In this document: in pieces, positions 8,316 through 17,364 of the stretch
Layout of the letters: each line of letters starts with the position of its first letter
How positions within the stretch are numbered: the first letter of the stretch is position 1
Assembly: GCF_003014715.1 (NCBI RefSeq)
Contig: NZ_PYAV01000007.1
Location: 1 to 64,000, forward strand
DNA: 64,000 nucleotides
From: Salsuginibacillus halophilus
GTDB lineage: Bacteria > Bacillota > Bacilli > Bacillales > Marinococcaceae
Reading direction: 5' to 3'
The notes under the pieces: model-generated
Told to the model about the DNA's origin: nothing
Database searches by the model: none
Seen by the model: only the letters and a program-made list of their open reading frames with translations
Position numbers and translations under genes: made by a program

Positions 8316-9263
8316 ATGGAAGTATTGAAAATTTCTCCGCGCGGCTATTGCTACGGCGTAGTTGACGCGATGGTTCTTGCCCGCCAGGCAGCAGCAAATA
8401 TGGATCTGCCACGGCCGATCTACATTCTCGGTATGATTGTTCACAATAAACACGTTACTGATGCATTCGAAGATGAAGGCATCATTTCACTGGATGGTCC
8501 AAACCGTTATGAAATCTTAAAAGAAGTTGAGCATGGCACTGTTATTTTCACCGCTCACGGTGTGGCTCCTGAAGTTCGCGAGCTCGCTAAAGAAAAAGGC
8601 TTAACAACGGTGGACGCTACATGCCCGGATGTGACCCGGACACACGACTTAATCCGCGATAAGCGGGATGAAGGTTATAAAATTGTCTACGTCGGTAAGC
8701 GTGGTCACCCAGAGCCTGAAGGTGCTGTCGGGGTTGCCCCTGACATCGTCAACCTTGTTGAAACAATGGATGATGTTGAAGCGCTCGATTTAGCCGAAGA
8801 TGATAAGATCTTAATCACAAACCAAACGACGATGAGCCAGTGGGACGTTTCTGACATTATGAAGCGGACGATGGAAATCTATCCACAATCCGAAGTGCAC
8901 AACGAAATTTGTATGGCTACGCAGGTTCGTCAAGAAGCTGTAGCTGAACAAGCGAAGGAGTGCGATTTATTAATTGTTGTAGGAGATCCGATCAGCAATA
9001 ACTCCAATCGCTTAGCTCAAGTTTCTCACACCATTGCCGGTACGCCAGCTTACCGTATTGAAAGCGTAGAAGATCTTCAGTTTGATTGGCTTGAAGGGAT
9101 CGAAAAAGTTGGGGTTACTTCTGGTGCTTCTACCCCGACACCAATCACAAAAGAAGTTATTACCTTCCTACAGCAGTACGATCCGAATGATCCAGCAACT
9201 TGGGATAAGGAAAGTAAAGTTGAAGGTCGTAAAATTCTACCAAAAGTAAAAGCGAAGAAATAA
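8316..9263 (+). CDS. ispH: 4-hydroxy-3-methylbut-2-enyl diphosphate reductase
   Basis: A 315-residue iron-sulfur enzyme of the last step of the MEP pathway, reducing HMBPP to IPP and DMAPP for isoprenoid synthesis. The three cluster-ligating cysteines are visible: Cys12 in RGYCYGV, Cys103 in DATCPDV and Cys199 in EICMATQ. Other family motifs are VHNKHV, FTAHGV, TNQTTMS and the substrate-binding [13 protein letters not shown]. The start is the ATG after GAGGAGG; a TTG one codon earlier is less likely. A TATAAT at 8260-8265 is the probable -10. It is a monocistronic + strand gene, ending in a strong shared terminator. Confidence 0.97.
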   Translation: MEVLKISPRGYCYGVVDAMVLARQAAANMDLPRPIYILGMIVHNKHVTDAFEDEGIISLDGPNRYEILKEVEHGTVIFTAHGVAPEVRELAKEKGLTTVDATCPDVTRTHDLIRDKRDEGYKIVYVGKRGHPEPEGAVGVAPDIVNLVETMDDVEALDLAEDDKILITNQTTMSQWDVSDIMKRTMEIYPQSEVHNEICMATQVRQEAVAEQAKECDLLIVVGDPISNNSNRLAQVSHTIAGTPAYRIESVEDLQFDWLEGIEKVGVTSGASTPTPITKEVITFLQQYDPNDPATWDKESKVEGRKILPKVKAKK

Positions 9264-9300
9264 AATAAAGGCGGACAGCAGAGGGCTGTCCGCCTTTATT
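9264..9300. terminator. Bidirectional terminator between convergent ispH and the Nif3-like gene
   Basis: A perfect 16-bp inverted repeat (9264-9279 with 9285-9300) around a 5-base loop, with T runs on both strands. It serves both convergent genes. Confidence 0.92.
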
Positions 9301-9308
9301 TTATTAGC

Positions 9309-10430
9309 TTATTGAAAACGAAACGGCTCAGTCGAACGTTGTGAAGCTAAAACTTCAACAGCAAACCCCATCTCGTTCACCTGATTTTGCAGTCGTTGTT
9401 GTACGCCTTCTTTCATAACCGCTTCAACGTGGTGCCCCGGGTCAACCATATTTAAACCTTCCATCTGCGCGTCTTGTGCCGTATGAAAGTAAATGTCGCC
9501 GGTCACATATACATCAGCCCCTTGCTTCTGTGCTTGTGGCCAGAACTTATTCCCGTCCCCGCCGAGCACGGCGACCCGCTCTACAGTCGCATGTGCCGGG
9601 CCGACAACTCGAACAGCCGGTACATTCAAATCTTCTTTCACTTTTTCAGCAAAAGCCTCTAATGTCATTGAGGATGCTAACTGACCGATCCGCCCGAGAC
9701 CGTAAACTTCTCCCGGAAGTTCTACAGGATAAATATCGTATGCCGGCTCTTCATAAGGGTGGACACCGGTTAACACTTGAAGCACTTCAGGAAGTTTTGA
9801 GACAGGCACTACCGTCTCCATCCGCTTTTCATCGACAAATTCAAGCTCGCCCTGTGTACCGATGTGTGGATTTGTCTCATCCCCTGGTATAAATGTACCT
9901 GTCCCATCAACACCATACGTGCAGTGACTGTAATCGCCAATATGTCCGGCTCCTGCATCACCGAGGGCTTGACGCACTTCTTCAACGTTTTCCTGTGGCA
10001 CAAAGACAACGAGTTTTTTTAACTTTTCTTCGTACGTTGGAACAAGAACATTTGGAGACTGAAGCCCAAGTGCTTCAGCGAGCATATCATTGACCCCGCC
10101 ACGAGCTGCATCTAGGTTTGTGTGTGCTGCATAAACGGTAATGTCATGCTTAATGCATTTTTCAATGATCGGACCCTGCCCGTGCTTTACATCAATTTCT
10201 GTCAGCGGCTTAAAAATGAGTGGATGGTGAGCAATAATTAAGTCCACACCCTTTTCAATTGCCTCATCGACGACAGCTTCTGTAACATCAAGGGTCGTAA
10301 GTACTTTTTGCACCGGTTGATCGAGCGTGCCGATCATCAATCCGCCCGGATCCTTATCTAAAGCAAGTTTCCGTGGTGACCATTGTTCAAACAAAGAAAT
10401 GATCATATCTTTTTGCGCGACTTTACTCAT
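9309..10430 (-). CDS. yqfO: Nif3-like dinuclear metal-centre protein (YqfO family)
   Basis: A 373-residue member of the Nif3/DUF34 family. Two Nif3 halves carry the metal-binding signatures LIIAHHPLIF and AHTNLDAARGGVND in the N-terminal half and GDIYFHTAQDAQ...DPGHHVE in the C-terminal half. A PII-like insertion lies between them (about residues 130-235, with GAGHIGDYSHC and GVHPYEEPAYDIYP), which is the Bacillus-type long form. The family forms hexamers with a di-metal site. Its biochemical role is not settled; GTP cyclohydrolase-like activity and metal handling have been proposed. The start codon overlaps the trmK stop by four bases, as in B. subtilis yqfN-yqfO. Confidence 0.93.
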   Translation of the reverse strand: MSKVAQKDMIISLFEQWSPRKLALDKDPGGLMIGTLDQPVQKVLTTLDVTEAVVDEAIEKGVDLIIAHHPLIFKPLTEIDVKHGQGPIIEKCIKHDITVYAAHTNLDAARGGVNDMLAEALGLQSPNVLVPTYEEKLKKLVVFVPQENVEEVRQALGDAGAGHIGDYSHCTYGVDGTGTFIPGDETNPHIGTQGELEFVDEKRMETVVPVSKLPEVLQVLTGVHPYEEPAYDIYPVELPGEVYGLGRIGQLASSMTLEAFAEKVKEDLNVPAVRVVGPAHATVERVAVLGGDGNKFWPQAQKQGADVYVTGDIYFHTAQDAQMEGLNMVDPGHHVEAVMKEGVQQRLQNQVNEMGFAVEVLASQRSTEPFRFQ

Positions 10431-11140
10431 AAAACCGCCTCCTCTACAATGTTCATCTTTCGTTTGAGCTCATCTCGTTTTTGCAAAACAGCTTCGTCAT
10501 CAGCTGCATGCTCGAGCGCTTTTAATACACGTTCCCATTCTTGATATTCCCGCTTCCATTTTTCAATAAAAGCAGTTTTTTTCTGCTGAAGCAAAAATGG
10601 GCCAAGTAAAAGTGCTGCATCTCTGTCAACATCTTGATAAGGTTTATAAGGATCACCTGATTCAGCGGCAAGTACTTCATAAAAACGATGACCTTCCTGA
10701 ACAACATCTTCAGCAACAAGTTCATACCCGTGATCGATCAGAAAGCGGCGAATAGAAGCTGCTGCCATATTTGGCTGCAGTACAAGCCTTTCTTTACCAC
10801 TCAAGCGCGATTTTCCTTCTGTAAGCAGCCGGGCAATTAGCTCACCGCCCATCCCGCAAATCGTAACAACATCTACAGCTTCTTCAGCATGAAGCACAAA
10901 TAAGCCGTCGCCATGCCGGGCTGTAATTGTAGAGGCAGCGCCGTAAGCATCAATGTTTTTGACAGCAGCTTCAAAAGGTCCTTGATTGACTTCTCCGGCA
11001 ACCGCTTCATCAATTTGTCCCCGCTTGTGCAAAGCTAGCGGAAGCAAAGCATGATCACTTCCAACATCGAGCAGCTTTTTCTGACGATGAACAAAGCTTG
11101 CGACTGACTCAAGCCGTGGTGAAAGTTGAATATCTCCCAC
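10427..11140 (-). CDS. trmK: tRNA (adenine(22)-N(1))-methyltransferase TrmK
   Basis: A 237-residue class I SAM-dependent methyltransferase that methylates A22 of tRNA. The SAM-binding motif I is LLDVGSDHALLPL, near residue 25, and TICGMGGELIARLL follows the family pattern. The start is the GTG preceded by AAAGGAG at eight bases (minus strand). This gives almost exactly the B. subtilis length (about 238). The frame could open 37 codons earlier, abutting cccA, but that leader has no ribosome-binding site. It is coupled to the downstream Nif3-like gene by an ATGA overlap. The 111 bases between cccA and this start show no separate gene. Confidence 0.9.
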   Translation of the reverse strand: MGDIQLSPRLESVASFVHRQKKLLDVGSDHALLPLALHKRGQIDEAVAGEVNQGPFEAAVKNIDAYGAASTITARHGDGLFVLHAEEAVDVVTICGMGGELIARLLTEGKSRLSGKERLVLQPNMAAASIRRFLIDHGYELVAEDVVQEGHRFYEVLAAESGDPYKPYQDVDRDAALLLGPFLLQQKKTAFIEKWKREYQEWERVLKALEHAADDEAVLQKRDELKRKMNIVEEAVL

Positions 11141-11251
11141 GCCAAATTCTCCTTTCACATAAAAGAAGCTTCCCTCCAATTCACCATACAGTTTCGCTGC
11201 ATGAGTGCCCTGTTGGAAGAAAGCTATCTTGTCTTTCATTATGTTTATCAT

Positions 11252-11614
11252 TTACTCATAGTTTTCAACATACTCTGCTACGGCTTCTGCATCTTCTCCT
11301 TCAGCAGTGCCTGCAGGCATAGAACCTGGGCCTTCTTCAATGGCTTGAAGTGTATCATCGGCATCATAACCGTCAATAGCCGGACCACTTCCACCTTCAA
11401 GGTTGTCCCCGTGACACTGGAGACAGCTCTCCTCATAAACAGCCTCTCCATGTTCAATTGGGTCCTCAAACTCCTCTTCTTCTTCCTCTCCATTTTCCTC
11501 ATCGTCTTCTAAAATTTCGGCCTGCTGTGTTACACCGAAAAACGAAATGGATAACATAAGAAGAATACCAAAAATCGCAATCATTAAAAACGGGATGAGC
11601 GGTGATCGTTTCAT
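11252..11614 (-). CDS. cccA: Membrane-anchored cytochrome c-550
   Basis: A 120-residue protein with an N-terminal membrane anchor (about residues 7-26) and a strongly acidic linker. A single-haem domain with the CXXCH motif CLQCHG follows near residue 67, and an axial-ligand Met is expected in GSMPAG. The length equals B. subtilis CccA and its place next to sigA is conserved. It would shuttle electrons on the outer face of the membrane. The acidic linker (EDDEENGEEEEEEFEDP) fits halophilic or alkaliphilic adaptation. The ATG start has AAAGGAGGGAAAGCGT upstream. Confidence 0.93.
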   Translation of the reverse strand: MKRSPLIPFLMIAIFGILLMLSISFFGVTQQAEILEDDEENGEEEEEEFEDPIEHGEAVYEESCLQCHGDNLEGGSGPAIDGYDADDTLQAIEEGPGSMPAGTAEGEDAEAVAEYVENYE

Positions 11615-11732
11615 ACGCTTTCCCTCCTTTGCCGAAAATTTTAACTTGCTTCCACGATGTTTATTTTACTCGAAAATCACCAGTTAGAAAAGCATTTGCT
11701 TAGACTTTTGCCTAATTTGTCACGTGCTCATC

Positions 11733-12284
11733 TTACCAAATGATAAAAAAGCCGGCCATAAGCACAACACCTGCAGCGCCGGCAATGGTTAAGTATTTCA
11801 AACGCCAGTAAACTCCGGCTGCAAGCCATCCCGCACAATTCATAAAGACGGTAAGTATCACCGGCAGACTCCCATCTCCACCATAAACATCGGCCATTTG
11901 GGTTGTCGTTAAAAACAACATCAACGCCCCTGCAAATATAAAAATATGCCTTAATAAGTCTACACGGGCTTTCATCCGATAACTTAAATAAAGCGTTCCA
12001 GTGATGAAAAGGAAAGCGGTTAGCATTTGCAAAAGAAAGGAAATTTCAGTAAAATAAAACATGACAAGCAATAAGAAGAAAGCAGATAACACGAACGTAG
12101 CTGCCCAAATCTGCTTTAACCGCTCAATAAAAAAAGAGCGGCTGCTTGCTGTTTCTTCTGATGTCTCACCTTCTGTATAAAGCATAAGTAAAAAATCACA
12201 ATAAGCTGCCGGCAGCAGTTGATGCTTTTTCCAATACTGAATTTCCTGGATGATGATGTCTTTTCGATCCTGGTCTTGTGCCAT
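11733..12284 (-). CDS. Small multipass membrane protein of unknown function
   Basis: A 183-residue protein, not recognised. An N-terminal soluble part of about 60 residues (containing EIQYWKKHQLLPAAYCDFLLMLYTE) precedes about four hydrophobic helices. The N-terminal Trp/Leu-rich pattern is reminiscent of DUF2157-type membrane proteins, but this is a loose impression. The ATG start has GGGGGATC upstream. It lies between the sigA terminator and cccA on the same strand, with about 118 bases to the cccA start. The sequence gives no clue to substrate or partner. Codon use and composition match the neighbours. Confidence 0.7.
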   Translation of the reverse strand: MAQDQDRKDIIIQEIQYWKKHQLLPAAYCDFLLMLYTEGETSEETASSRSFFIERLKQIWAATFVLSAFFLLLVMFYFTEISFLLQMLTAFLFITGTLYLSYRMKARVDLLRHIFIFAGALMLFLTTTQMADVYGGDGSLPVILTVFMNCAGWLAAGVYWRLKYLTIAGAAGVVLMAGFFIIW

Positions 12285-12312
12285 AATGATCCCCCGGATA
12301 AAGCGATAATAA

Positions 12313-12341
12313 ACAAGGTTTTCCTGTTCGGAAAACCTTGT
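12313..12341 (-). terminator. Terminator of the dnaG-sigA operon
   Basis: A perfect 12-bp stem (ACAAGGTTTTCC and its complement) with a 5-base loop lies eight bases after the sigA stop codon. The following T tract is short (TTTATT), so efficiency may be moderate. Confidence 0.8.
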
Positions 12342-12349
12342 CGAGTATT

Positions 12350-13489
12350 TTATTCCATGAAATCTTTTAGACGTTTACTCCGGCTCGGATGGCGAAGCTT
12401 ACGAAGCGCTTTTGCCTCAATTTGACGGATACGTTCGCGCGTAACACCAAAGACTTTACCTACTTCTTCAAGCGTACGTGTACGGCCGTCATCAAGACCA
12501 AAACGGAGGCGGAGAACATTTTCTTCCCGATCAGTTAACGTGTCCAGCACATCTTCAAGCTGCTCTTTAAGCAGTTCATATGCTGCTGCATCAGAAGGCG
12601 CTAGTGCTTCTTGGTCTTCAATGAAATCACCAAGATGAGAATCGTCTTCTTCACCAATTGGTGTTTCCAGAGATACAGGCTCTTGCGCGATTTTAAGAAT
12701 TTCCCGCACTTTATCCGGGGTTAAGTCCATTTCCTCGGACACTTCTTCCGGTGTAGGCTCACGACCAAGATCCTGTAGAAGCTGACGCTGCACACGGATC
12801 AACTTGTTAATCGTCTCAACCATGTGTACCGGAATACGGATGGTGCGTGCCTGGTCAGCAATTGCACGAGTAATTGCCTGTCGTATCCACCACGTCGCAT
12901 ACGTACTGAACTTATAACCTTTATTGTAGTCAAACTTTTCAACAGCTTTAATTAAGCCCATGTTACCTTCTTGAATTAAATCAAGGAAGAGCATGCCCCG
13001 TCCGACATAACGCTTGGCAATACTTACAACAAGACGCAGGTTGGCTTCAGCTAAACGGCGTTTCGCCTCTTCATCACCTTGTTCAATGCGCTGTGCCAGT
13101 TGAATCTCCTCATCTGCTGATAGAAGTGGAACACGGCCGATTTCTTTTAGATACATACGCACCGGATCGTTAATTTTAATTCCCGGCGGCACACTTAAAT
13201 CATTTAAATCGAGTTCGCCTTCTTCTTTTTCAACTTGTTCCATACTAGGAACTTCTTCGCCTTCATTTTGAATGTCCACGCCTTGTTCACCAAGGTATTC
13301 AAAGAATTCGTCCATCTGCTCAGAATCCTGGTCATATGGTGCCAGCTTCTCGGTAATTTCTGCGTACGTCAAAACGCCACGCTTTTTTCCGAGTTCAAGC
13401 AGTTGGTCTTTCACTTGATCAATGGTCATTTCACTATCCGCGATGGGGCGCTCCTGCTGTTGTTGTTCTTGTTCCTGCTTCTCTGCCAT
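12350..13489 (-). CDS. sigA: Primary RNA polymerase sigma factor SigA (RpoD)
   Basis: The 379-residue housekeeping sigma factor. A Gln/Glu-rich leader is followed by region 1.1, then region 1.2 ([11 protein letters not shown]), the region 2 core ([18 protein letters not shown], containing the -10 recognition helix), region 3 and region 4.2 ([20 protein letters not shown]), which binds the -35. The start is the ATG behind AAGGAGG; six more in-frame codons upstream lack a site. The gene follows dnaG by 65 bases, the conserved macromolecular-synthesis pairing of primase and sigma, and ends in its own terminator. Confidence 0.98.
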   Translation of the reverse strand: MAEKQEQEQQQQERPIADSEMTIDQVKDQLLELGKKRGVLTYAEITEKLAPYDQDSEQMDEFFEYLGEQGVDIQNEGEEVPSMEQVEKEEGELDLNDLSVPPGIKINDPVRMYLKEIGRVPLLSADEEIQLAQRIEQGDEEAKRRLAEANLRLVVSIAKRYVGRGMLFLDLIQEGNMGLIKAVEKFDYNKGYKFSTYATWWIRQAITRAIADQARTIRIPVHMVETINKLIRVQRQLLQDLGREPTPEEVSEEMDLTPDKVREILKIAQEPVSLETPIGEEDDSHLGDFIEDQEALAPSDAAAYELLKEQLEDVLDTLTDREENVLRLRFGLDDGRTRTLEEVGKVFGVTRERIRQIEAKALRKLRHPSRSKRLKDFME

Positions 13490-13554
13490 GCGGGACCCTC
13501 CTTCCAATCTTCACACTTATCATCAATGATCGGCTTCGCAAGTCGTATGCTCGT

Positions 13555-15381
13555 TCACATCGGCGCATGCCGTTGGTTTTGTAATGCCTTGCGGAGTTGA
13601 AGCACTTCGTTCGCAAGTGCGACAGCTTCTGTCATGTCCTGCCGCTGCTCTGCCAATTTCACCTGTTTTTCTTTTTCTTCTATTTCTACCCACTTTGGAT
13701 ACATTCTAATCTGTTCAATATAATCGAAAAGCGCTTCTTCAGTCAAGTATTCCCCATTTTCGATCATGTCAATCTCACATACCCGCCTTTGTAACTCTTC
13801 ATCTTCAAGGCGCTCTAAAAATGCGCTCACATCCGGTGGACGGCCTTCATTATAGTACGCATAAAGATAAGCTGCGATGGCTGTATGCTCATTAACGTTA
13901 AATTCCCCGCCAAGCTGCTGTTCCACTGTATATGCGGTCGACCGGTCTCTAAGCATATGGTGCAGCAGATGACGTTCAGCATTCTCAAAGCGTGAGCGAA
14001 GCCGTCCGCTTTCAAAAGTTTTAGGTGTACGTTCACGTTTTTGCTGCTGTGGCGCTTCACCGCGGCGCCGTTTTTGCTTATACATTCTGTACTGCTCCTG
14101 CTTTAATGCATCAAGAGACAGTGAGAACTCTTCGGCAAGCTGCTGCATATAATGTTCGCGCTCGACTGCACGCGGAACGTCTGTTAAAGCCGCAAGTACA
14201 TCTTCGATATAAGCCAGGCGGTCTCCTTCCTGCTGAAGGTTTCTTCCTCGTTTTAACGACTGAATCTTGAAGGCCACAACTGGTAGAGCCCCTTCAATGA
14301 TATCGCTCAAAAATGCCTGTGTACCATAAGAACTGATATAGTCATCCGGATCCATGCCTTCCGGTAAAAGCGAAATCCGTATATCTACATCACCGCCATC
14401 AAGCAGTTCAGCTGCTTTAAGTGCAGCCTCAACGCCTGCACCATCGCCGTCGTAGCAAACTGTAACCTGCCCTGCATTGCGGCGGAGAACACGGGCCTGT
14501 GCTTCGGTAAAAGACGTACCAAGCGTTGCAACACCTTCTTCAAGACCGGCGCGATAGGCAGCAATCACGTCCATGTAGCCTTCAAATAATACCGCACGTC
14601 CGGAGCGGCGGATCGCCTGACGGGCTGCAGCAAAACCGTACAATGTTTCATTCTTTTTAAACACCGGCGTCTCTGTGCTGTTTAAGTACTTCGGTTCATC
14701 TTCTCCAAGCGCCCGGCCGCCAAATGCAATAAGTCGTCCGCGCCGCTCAGCAACCGGAAACATCACCCGGCCACTGAACCTATCAAAGTACTCACCGGTC
14801 CGGTCAGAGCGAACCAGCAGCCCTGCTTCTGTCATACGCTCTAGCGAATAACCCCGCTTTTCAAATAAAGAAACAAGCGTCTGCCTGTGTTCTGGAGCAT
14901 AACCAAGTTGATAAGCCTGCATCACTTCTTCTGTTAGGCCGCGGCTCTGTAAATATTCATAAGCCGCCTCACCTTGAGATGTATTCATCAAAAGGTGATG
15001 AAATAACTTTGCTGCAAGCTCATGACCCTCAATCATCTCCCTTTCCGAAGCTCGTTCTGGACTGTTGTTGTACCCGTCGTGCGGTAATGAAATCTCGACG
15101 CCGGCCACCGGTGCCAGCTGGGAGACAGCTTCTGGGAAGCTGATTTGTTCCATTTCCATCATGAAGCTGATTGCATTTCCACCGGCCCCACAGCCGAAAC
15201 AATGATACAACTGCCGCTCTTCTGATACCGAAAACGATGGTGTGTTTTCTCCGTGGAACGGGCAGAGCCCCATATAGTTTCGACCTTGCTTAGTCAACTG
15301 AACGTAGGTGGAAATTACATCGACAATGTTCACACTGCTTCGAACTGCTTCCACCGTTTCTTCAGGAATCCGCTGGTTCAT
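13555..15381 (-). CDS. dnaG: DNA primase
   Basis: A 608-residue primase that makes RNA primers at the replication fork. An N-terminal CHC2 zinc finger (CPFHGENTPSF, then CFGCGAGG, about residues 41-67) binds template DNA. The RNA polymerase core and TOPRIM domain (about residues 225-370, with FEGYMDV and the acidic metal site YDGDGAG) carry out synthesis. The C-terminal region (from about 450) is the helicase-binding domain. Start ATG after AGGTGATC. It is the first gene of the dnaG-sigA operon. The gene yqxD, which precedes dnaG in B. subtilis, is absent: a terminator and AT-rich promoter-like DNA fill the gap. Confidence 0.97.
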   Translation of the reverse strand: MNQRIPEETVEAVRSSVNIVDVISTYVQLTKQGRNYMGLCPFHGENTPSFSVSEERQLYHCFGCGAGGNAISFMMEMEQISFPEAVSQLAPVAGVEISLPHDGYNNSPERASEREMIEGHELAAKLFHHLLMNTSQGEAAYEYLQSRGLTEEVMQAYQLGYAPEHRQTLVSLFEKRGYSLERMTEAGLLVRSDRTGEYFDRFSGRVMFPVAERRGRLIAFGGRALGEDEPKYLNSTETPVFKKNETLYGFAAARQAIRRSGRAVLFEGYMDVIAAYRAGLEEGVATLGTSFTEAQARVLRRNAGQVTVCYDGDGAGVEAALKAAELLDGGDVDIRISLLPEGMDPDDYISSYGTQAFLSDIIEGALPVVAFKIQSLKRGRNLQQEGDRLAYIEDVLAALTDVPRAVEREHYMQQLAEEFSLSLDALKQEQYRMYKQKRRRGEAPQQQKRERTPKTFESGRLRSRFENAERHLLHHMLRDRSTAYTVEQQLGGEFNVNEHTAIAAYLYAYYNEGRPPDVSAFLERLEDEELQRRVCEIDMIENGEYLTEEALFDYIEQIRMYPKWVEIEEKEKQVKLAEQRQDMTEAVALANEVLQLRKALQNQRHAPM

Positions 15382-15599
15382 CCACGATCACCTGCTTCAT
15401 TAGTCTACGTGTACGAACGTTTTAATGCACAAACGATTCCTTCCCTGCTTATGTTGTATTCGACGGGCTTCTTGAAATTCCTTTCGAAAATTGCAGAAGG
15501 TGCAAATTTCACTCGCTTTTTGTCCCCGAGACGGGCAAAGAAAAAGCGCCGGTACAACCGCCCGACGATGATCGTCCTGTTTGTTCACGTTAGAAGACA

Positions 15600-15638
15600 C
15601 ATTAAATCATTATAATAAAAAAATTGCCGTTTGCCTAC
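15600..15638 (-). promoter_or_regulatory. Probable promoter region of dnaG-sigA
   Basis: A TATAAT hexamer (minus strand, about 15608-15613) follows the ppsR terminator in an AT-rich stretch. The matching -35 is poor, so only the -10 is supported. The remaining 220 bases down to dnaG contain no convincing gene, although a 66-codon frame from GTG is open there without a ribosome-binding site. Confidence 0.35.
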
Positions 15639-15669
15639 GAAAACGCACAGAAAATTTCTGTACGTTTTC
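15639..15669 (-). terminator. Hairpin between ppsR and dnaG, probable terminator
   Basis: A near-perfect palindrome: GAAAACG and CGTTTTC enclose a second pair, ACAGAAA and TTTCTGT. It lies five bases after the ppsR stop codon. The T tract is modest (GTTTTC), and the symmetry means it could act on either strand. Confidence 0.6.
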
Positions 15670-15674
15670 TTAAA

Positions 15675-16487
15675 TCACTTAACTTGAAACATGCTTGATA
15701 TAACATTGGCTGTTTCTTCAACGGCTTTATGGCTCACATCGACAACGGTACAGCCGATTCGCTCCATGATTTGCTCTGCATAGTGCAGTTCATCATAAAT
15801 TCGGTTTTTACTTGCATAATCCGCCTCCGGTTTTAAACCGAGTGCCCGAAGCCGCTCCACCCGGATATCGATTAATTTCTCCGGGCTGATTTTTAAGCCG
15901 ATACACTTATCAGGACTTACTTTAAACAATTCTTCCGGCGGTTCTACTTCCGGCACAAGCGGTACATTTGCAACCTTTAATCGTTTATGCGCCAAATATT
16001 GTGACAGCGGCGTTTTTGACGTTCTTGATACACCGATTAAGACGACATCTGCTGCCATGATACCGCGAGGGTCCCGGCCGTCATCATATTTTACTGCAAA
16101 TTCAATGGCCTCAACTTTTCGAAAGTAGTCTTCATCAAGCTTATAAACGAGCCCAGGCTCATTTTTAGGGGCTTCTCCAGTCATTTTTGAAAGAGGATCC
16201 ATCACCGGACCTAAAATATCAACCGTCTCCACGCCTAAACCGTGTGCCCGGTCTAGTAAGTAATTGCGCCTTTCAGGTACAACGAGTGTAAAAGCAACGA
16301 GGGCGTTCACTTCCCGGGCCAGCTTCAACACTTCTTCAATCGTTCCCTCGTCTTCAACATAAGGGATTCGGCGCACTTCAACACCAGCCTCGCCGTACTG
16401 ACTGGCAGCCGCCTTTACAACAAGTTCGGCCGTTTCCCCAACCGAATCTGAAACAACATAAACAATGGCTTTATTTTGTAAACTCAT
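15675..16487 (-). CDS. yqfL: Bifunctional kinase/pyrophosphorylase regulating pyruvate phosphate dikinase or PEP synthase (DUF299)
   Basis: A 270-residue protein of the PDRP/PpsR family, which switches its dikinase target off by ADP-dependent phosphorylation and on by Pi-dependent dephosphorylation. The hallmark P-loop-like motif [11 protein letters not shown] lies near residue 152, and the N-terminal [10 protein letters not shown] motif is intact. The gene follows ccpN on the same strand. In B. subtilis the ccpN-yqfL pair is also linked, and YqfL modulates CcpN action on gluconeogenic genes. The target dikinase is not encoded in this window. ATG start after GGGAGAG. Confidence 0.92.
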   Translation of the reverse strand: MSLQNKAIVYVVSDSVGETAELVVKAAASQYGEAGVEVRRIPYVEDEGTIEEVLKLAREVNALVAFTLVVPERRNYLLDRAHGLGVETVDILGPVMDPLSKMTGEAPKNEPGLVYKLDEDYFRKVEAIEFAVKYDDGRDPRGIMAADVVLIGVSRTSKTPLSQYLAHKRLKVANVPLVPEVEPPEELFKVSPDKCIGLKISPEKLIDIRVERLRALGLKPEADYASKNRIYDELHYAEQIMERIGCTVVDVSHKAVEETANVISSMFQVK

Positions 16488-16618
16488 AGTTCTCTCCCTT
16501 CAAGGCCTGTGGTGCACGGGAACAAGCTTTTGCAGACAAAGCTTCAGCCTATTGTAAAAGCATATCTTTTTACGAAAAGAACCTAACTTTTATGATGTAG
16601 CTAAAAGGTTTCTCTAAA

Positions 16619-17257
16619 TTATTCATGTTCATCATTGGCGATTTCAACAAGCAGCTTCGTAATATTTGTTTTCGTCAGGCGTCCAACGACCTCAAAACCT
16701 GCACTGTCTTTACTTTTCACAACAGGGAGAGCATCAATTTGAAACTCAATCAACTTGCTCGCCGCTTCAATGATATAATCATCCTTTTCACACACCGTTA
16801 AGTTTGGCGCACGGGTCATGATAATGCTGACCGGAATACTTTCAAGCTCTTGCTTTCCAATACTTGCCCGAAGTAAGTCTTTACGAGACAAAATGCCGAC
16901 AAGTTTTCCGTGACTATCTACAACAAATAAGGTACCGACATCTTCAAGAAACATGCTGCAAATTGCATCATAAACCGATGATGATTCTTTTACAACAACT
17001 GGTAATGATTGGTGATCTTTCACTTTTAACTGCTTAATTTTTTCTGTTAAAAGCTGTGAACCTGTTTTCCCCGTGAAATAATACCCGACCCGCGGCCGGG
17101 CATCCAAAAATCCAGCCATTGTTAATATGGCCAGATCCGGCCGAAGAGTGGCCCGGGTTAAGCTTAATTTATCTGCAATTTGTTCACCTGTGATCGGTCC
17201 TTCTTCTTTTACAATCGTTAAAATGTGTTCCTGCCGTTCTGATAATTCGATGGTCAT
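16619..17257 (-). CDS. ccpN: Transcriptional repressor CcpN (HTH plus two CBS domains)
   Basis: A 212-residue repressor of gluconeogenic genes (gapB, pckA and the small RNA SR1 in B. subtilis). An N-terminal winged helix (TGEQIADKLSLTRATLRPDLAIL, about residues 22-45) binds DNA. Two CBS domains (about 80-205, with GILSRKDLLRASIG and VVGRLTKTNITKLL) sense adenine nucleotides. The ATG start used here gives exactly the B. subtilis length. An ATG four codons upstream lies inside a palindrome and lacks a ribosome-binding site. A good -10 (TATAAT, minus strand 17301-17306) and a palindrome resembling CcpN half-sites lie upstream, so autoregulation is possible. Confidence 0.92.
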   Translation of the reverse strand: MTIELSERQEHILTIVKEEGPITGEQIADKLSLTRATLRPDLAILTMAGFLDARPRVGYYFTGKTGSQLLTEKIKQLKVKDHQSLPVVVKESSSVYDAICSMFLEDVGTLFVVDSHGKLVGILSRKDLLRASIGKQELESIPVSIIMTRAPNLTVCEKDDYIIEAASKLIEFQIDALPVVKSKDSAGFEVVGRLTKTNITKLLVEIANDEHE

Positions 17258-17267
17258 CACCGCCTTC

Positions 17268-17285
17268 ATAACACAAATGTGTTAT
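17268..17285. promoter_or_regulatory. Palindromic candidate operator in the ccpN leader
   Basis: An 18-base perfect palindrome, ATAACAC-AAAT-GTGTTAT, lies about 15 bases downstream of the ccpN -10. Each arm contains TGTGTTATG, close to the published CcpN recognition pattern TRTGHYATAYW (one mismatch in the better arm). Binding is an inference. Confidence 0.5.
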
Positions 17286-17364
17286 GCTATTTCGTCTAAT
17301 ATTATATACGAATCAGGCGGCCTACAGCAAAGAAAAGTTTACGCAGCACATAAATCGCGTATGC

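Noticed and set aside
15400-15600. 66-codon frame with two CXXC-like pairs upstream of dnaG, possible zinc-ribbon protein or yqxD remnant
   Set aside because: GTG start without a ribosome-binding site, no similarity to UPF0178, and low-complexity character; treated as non-coding.
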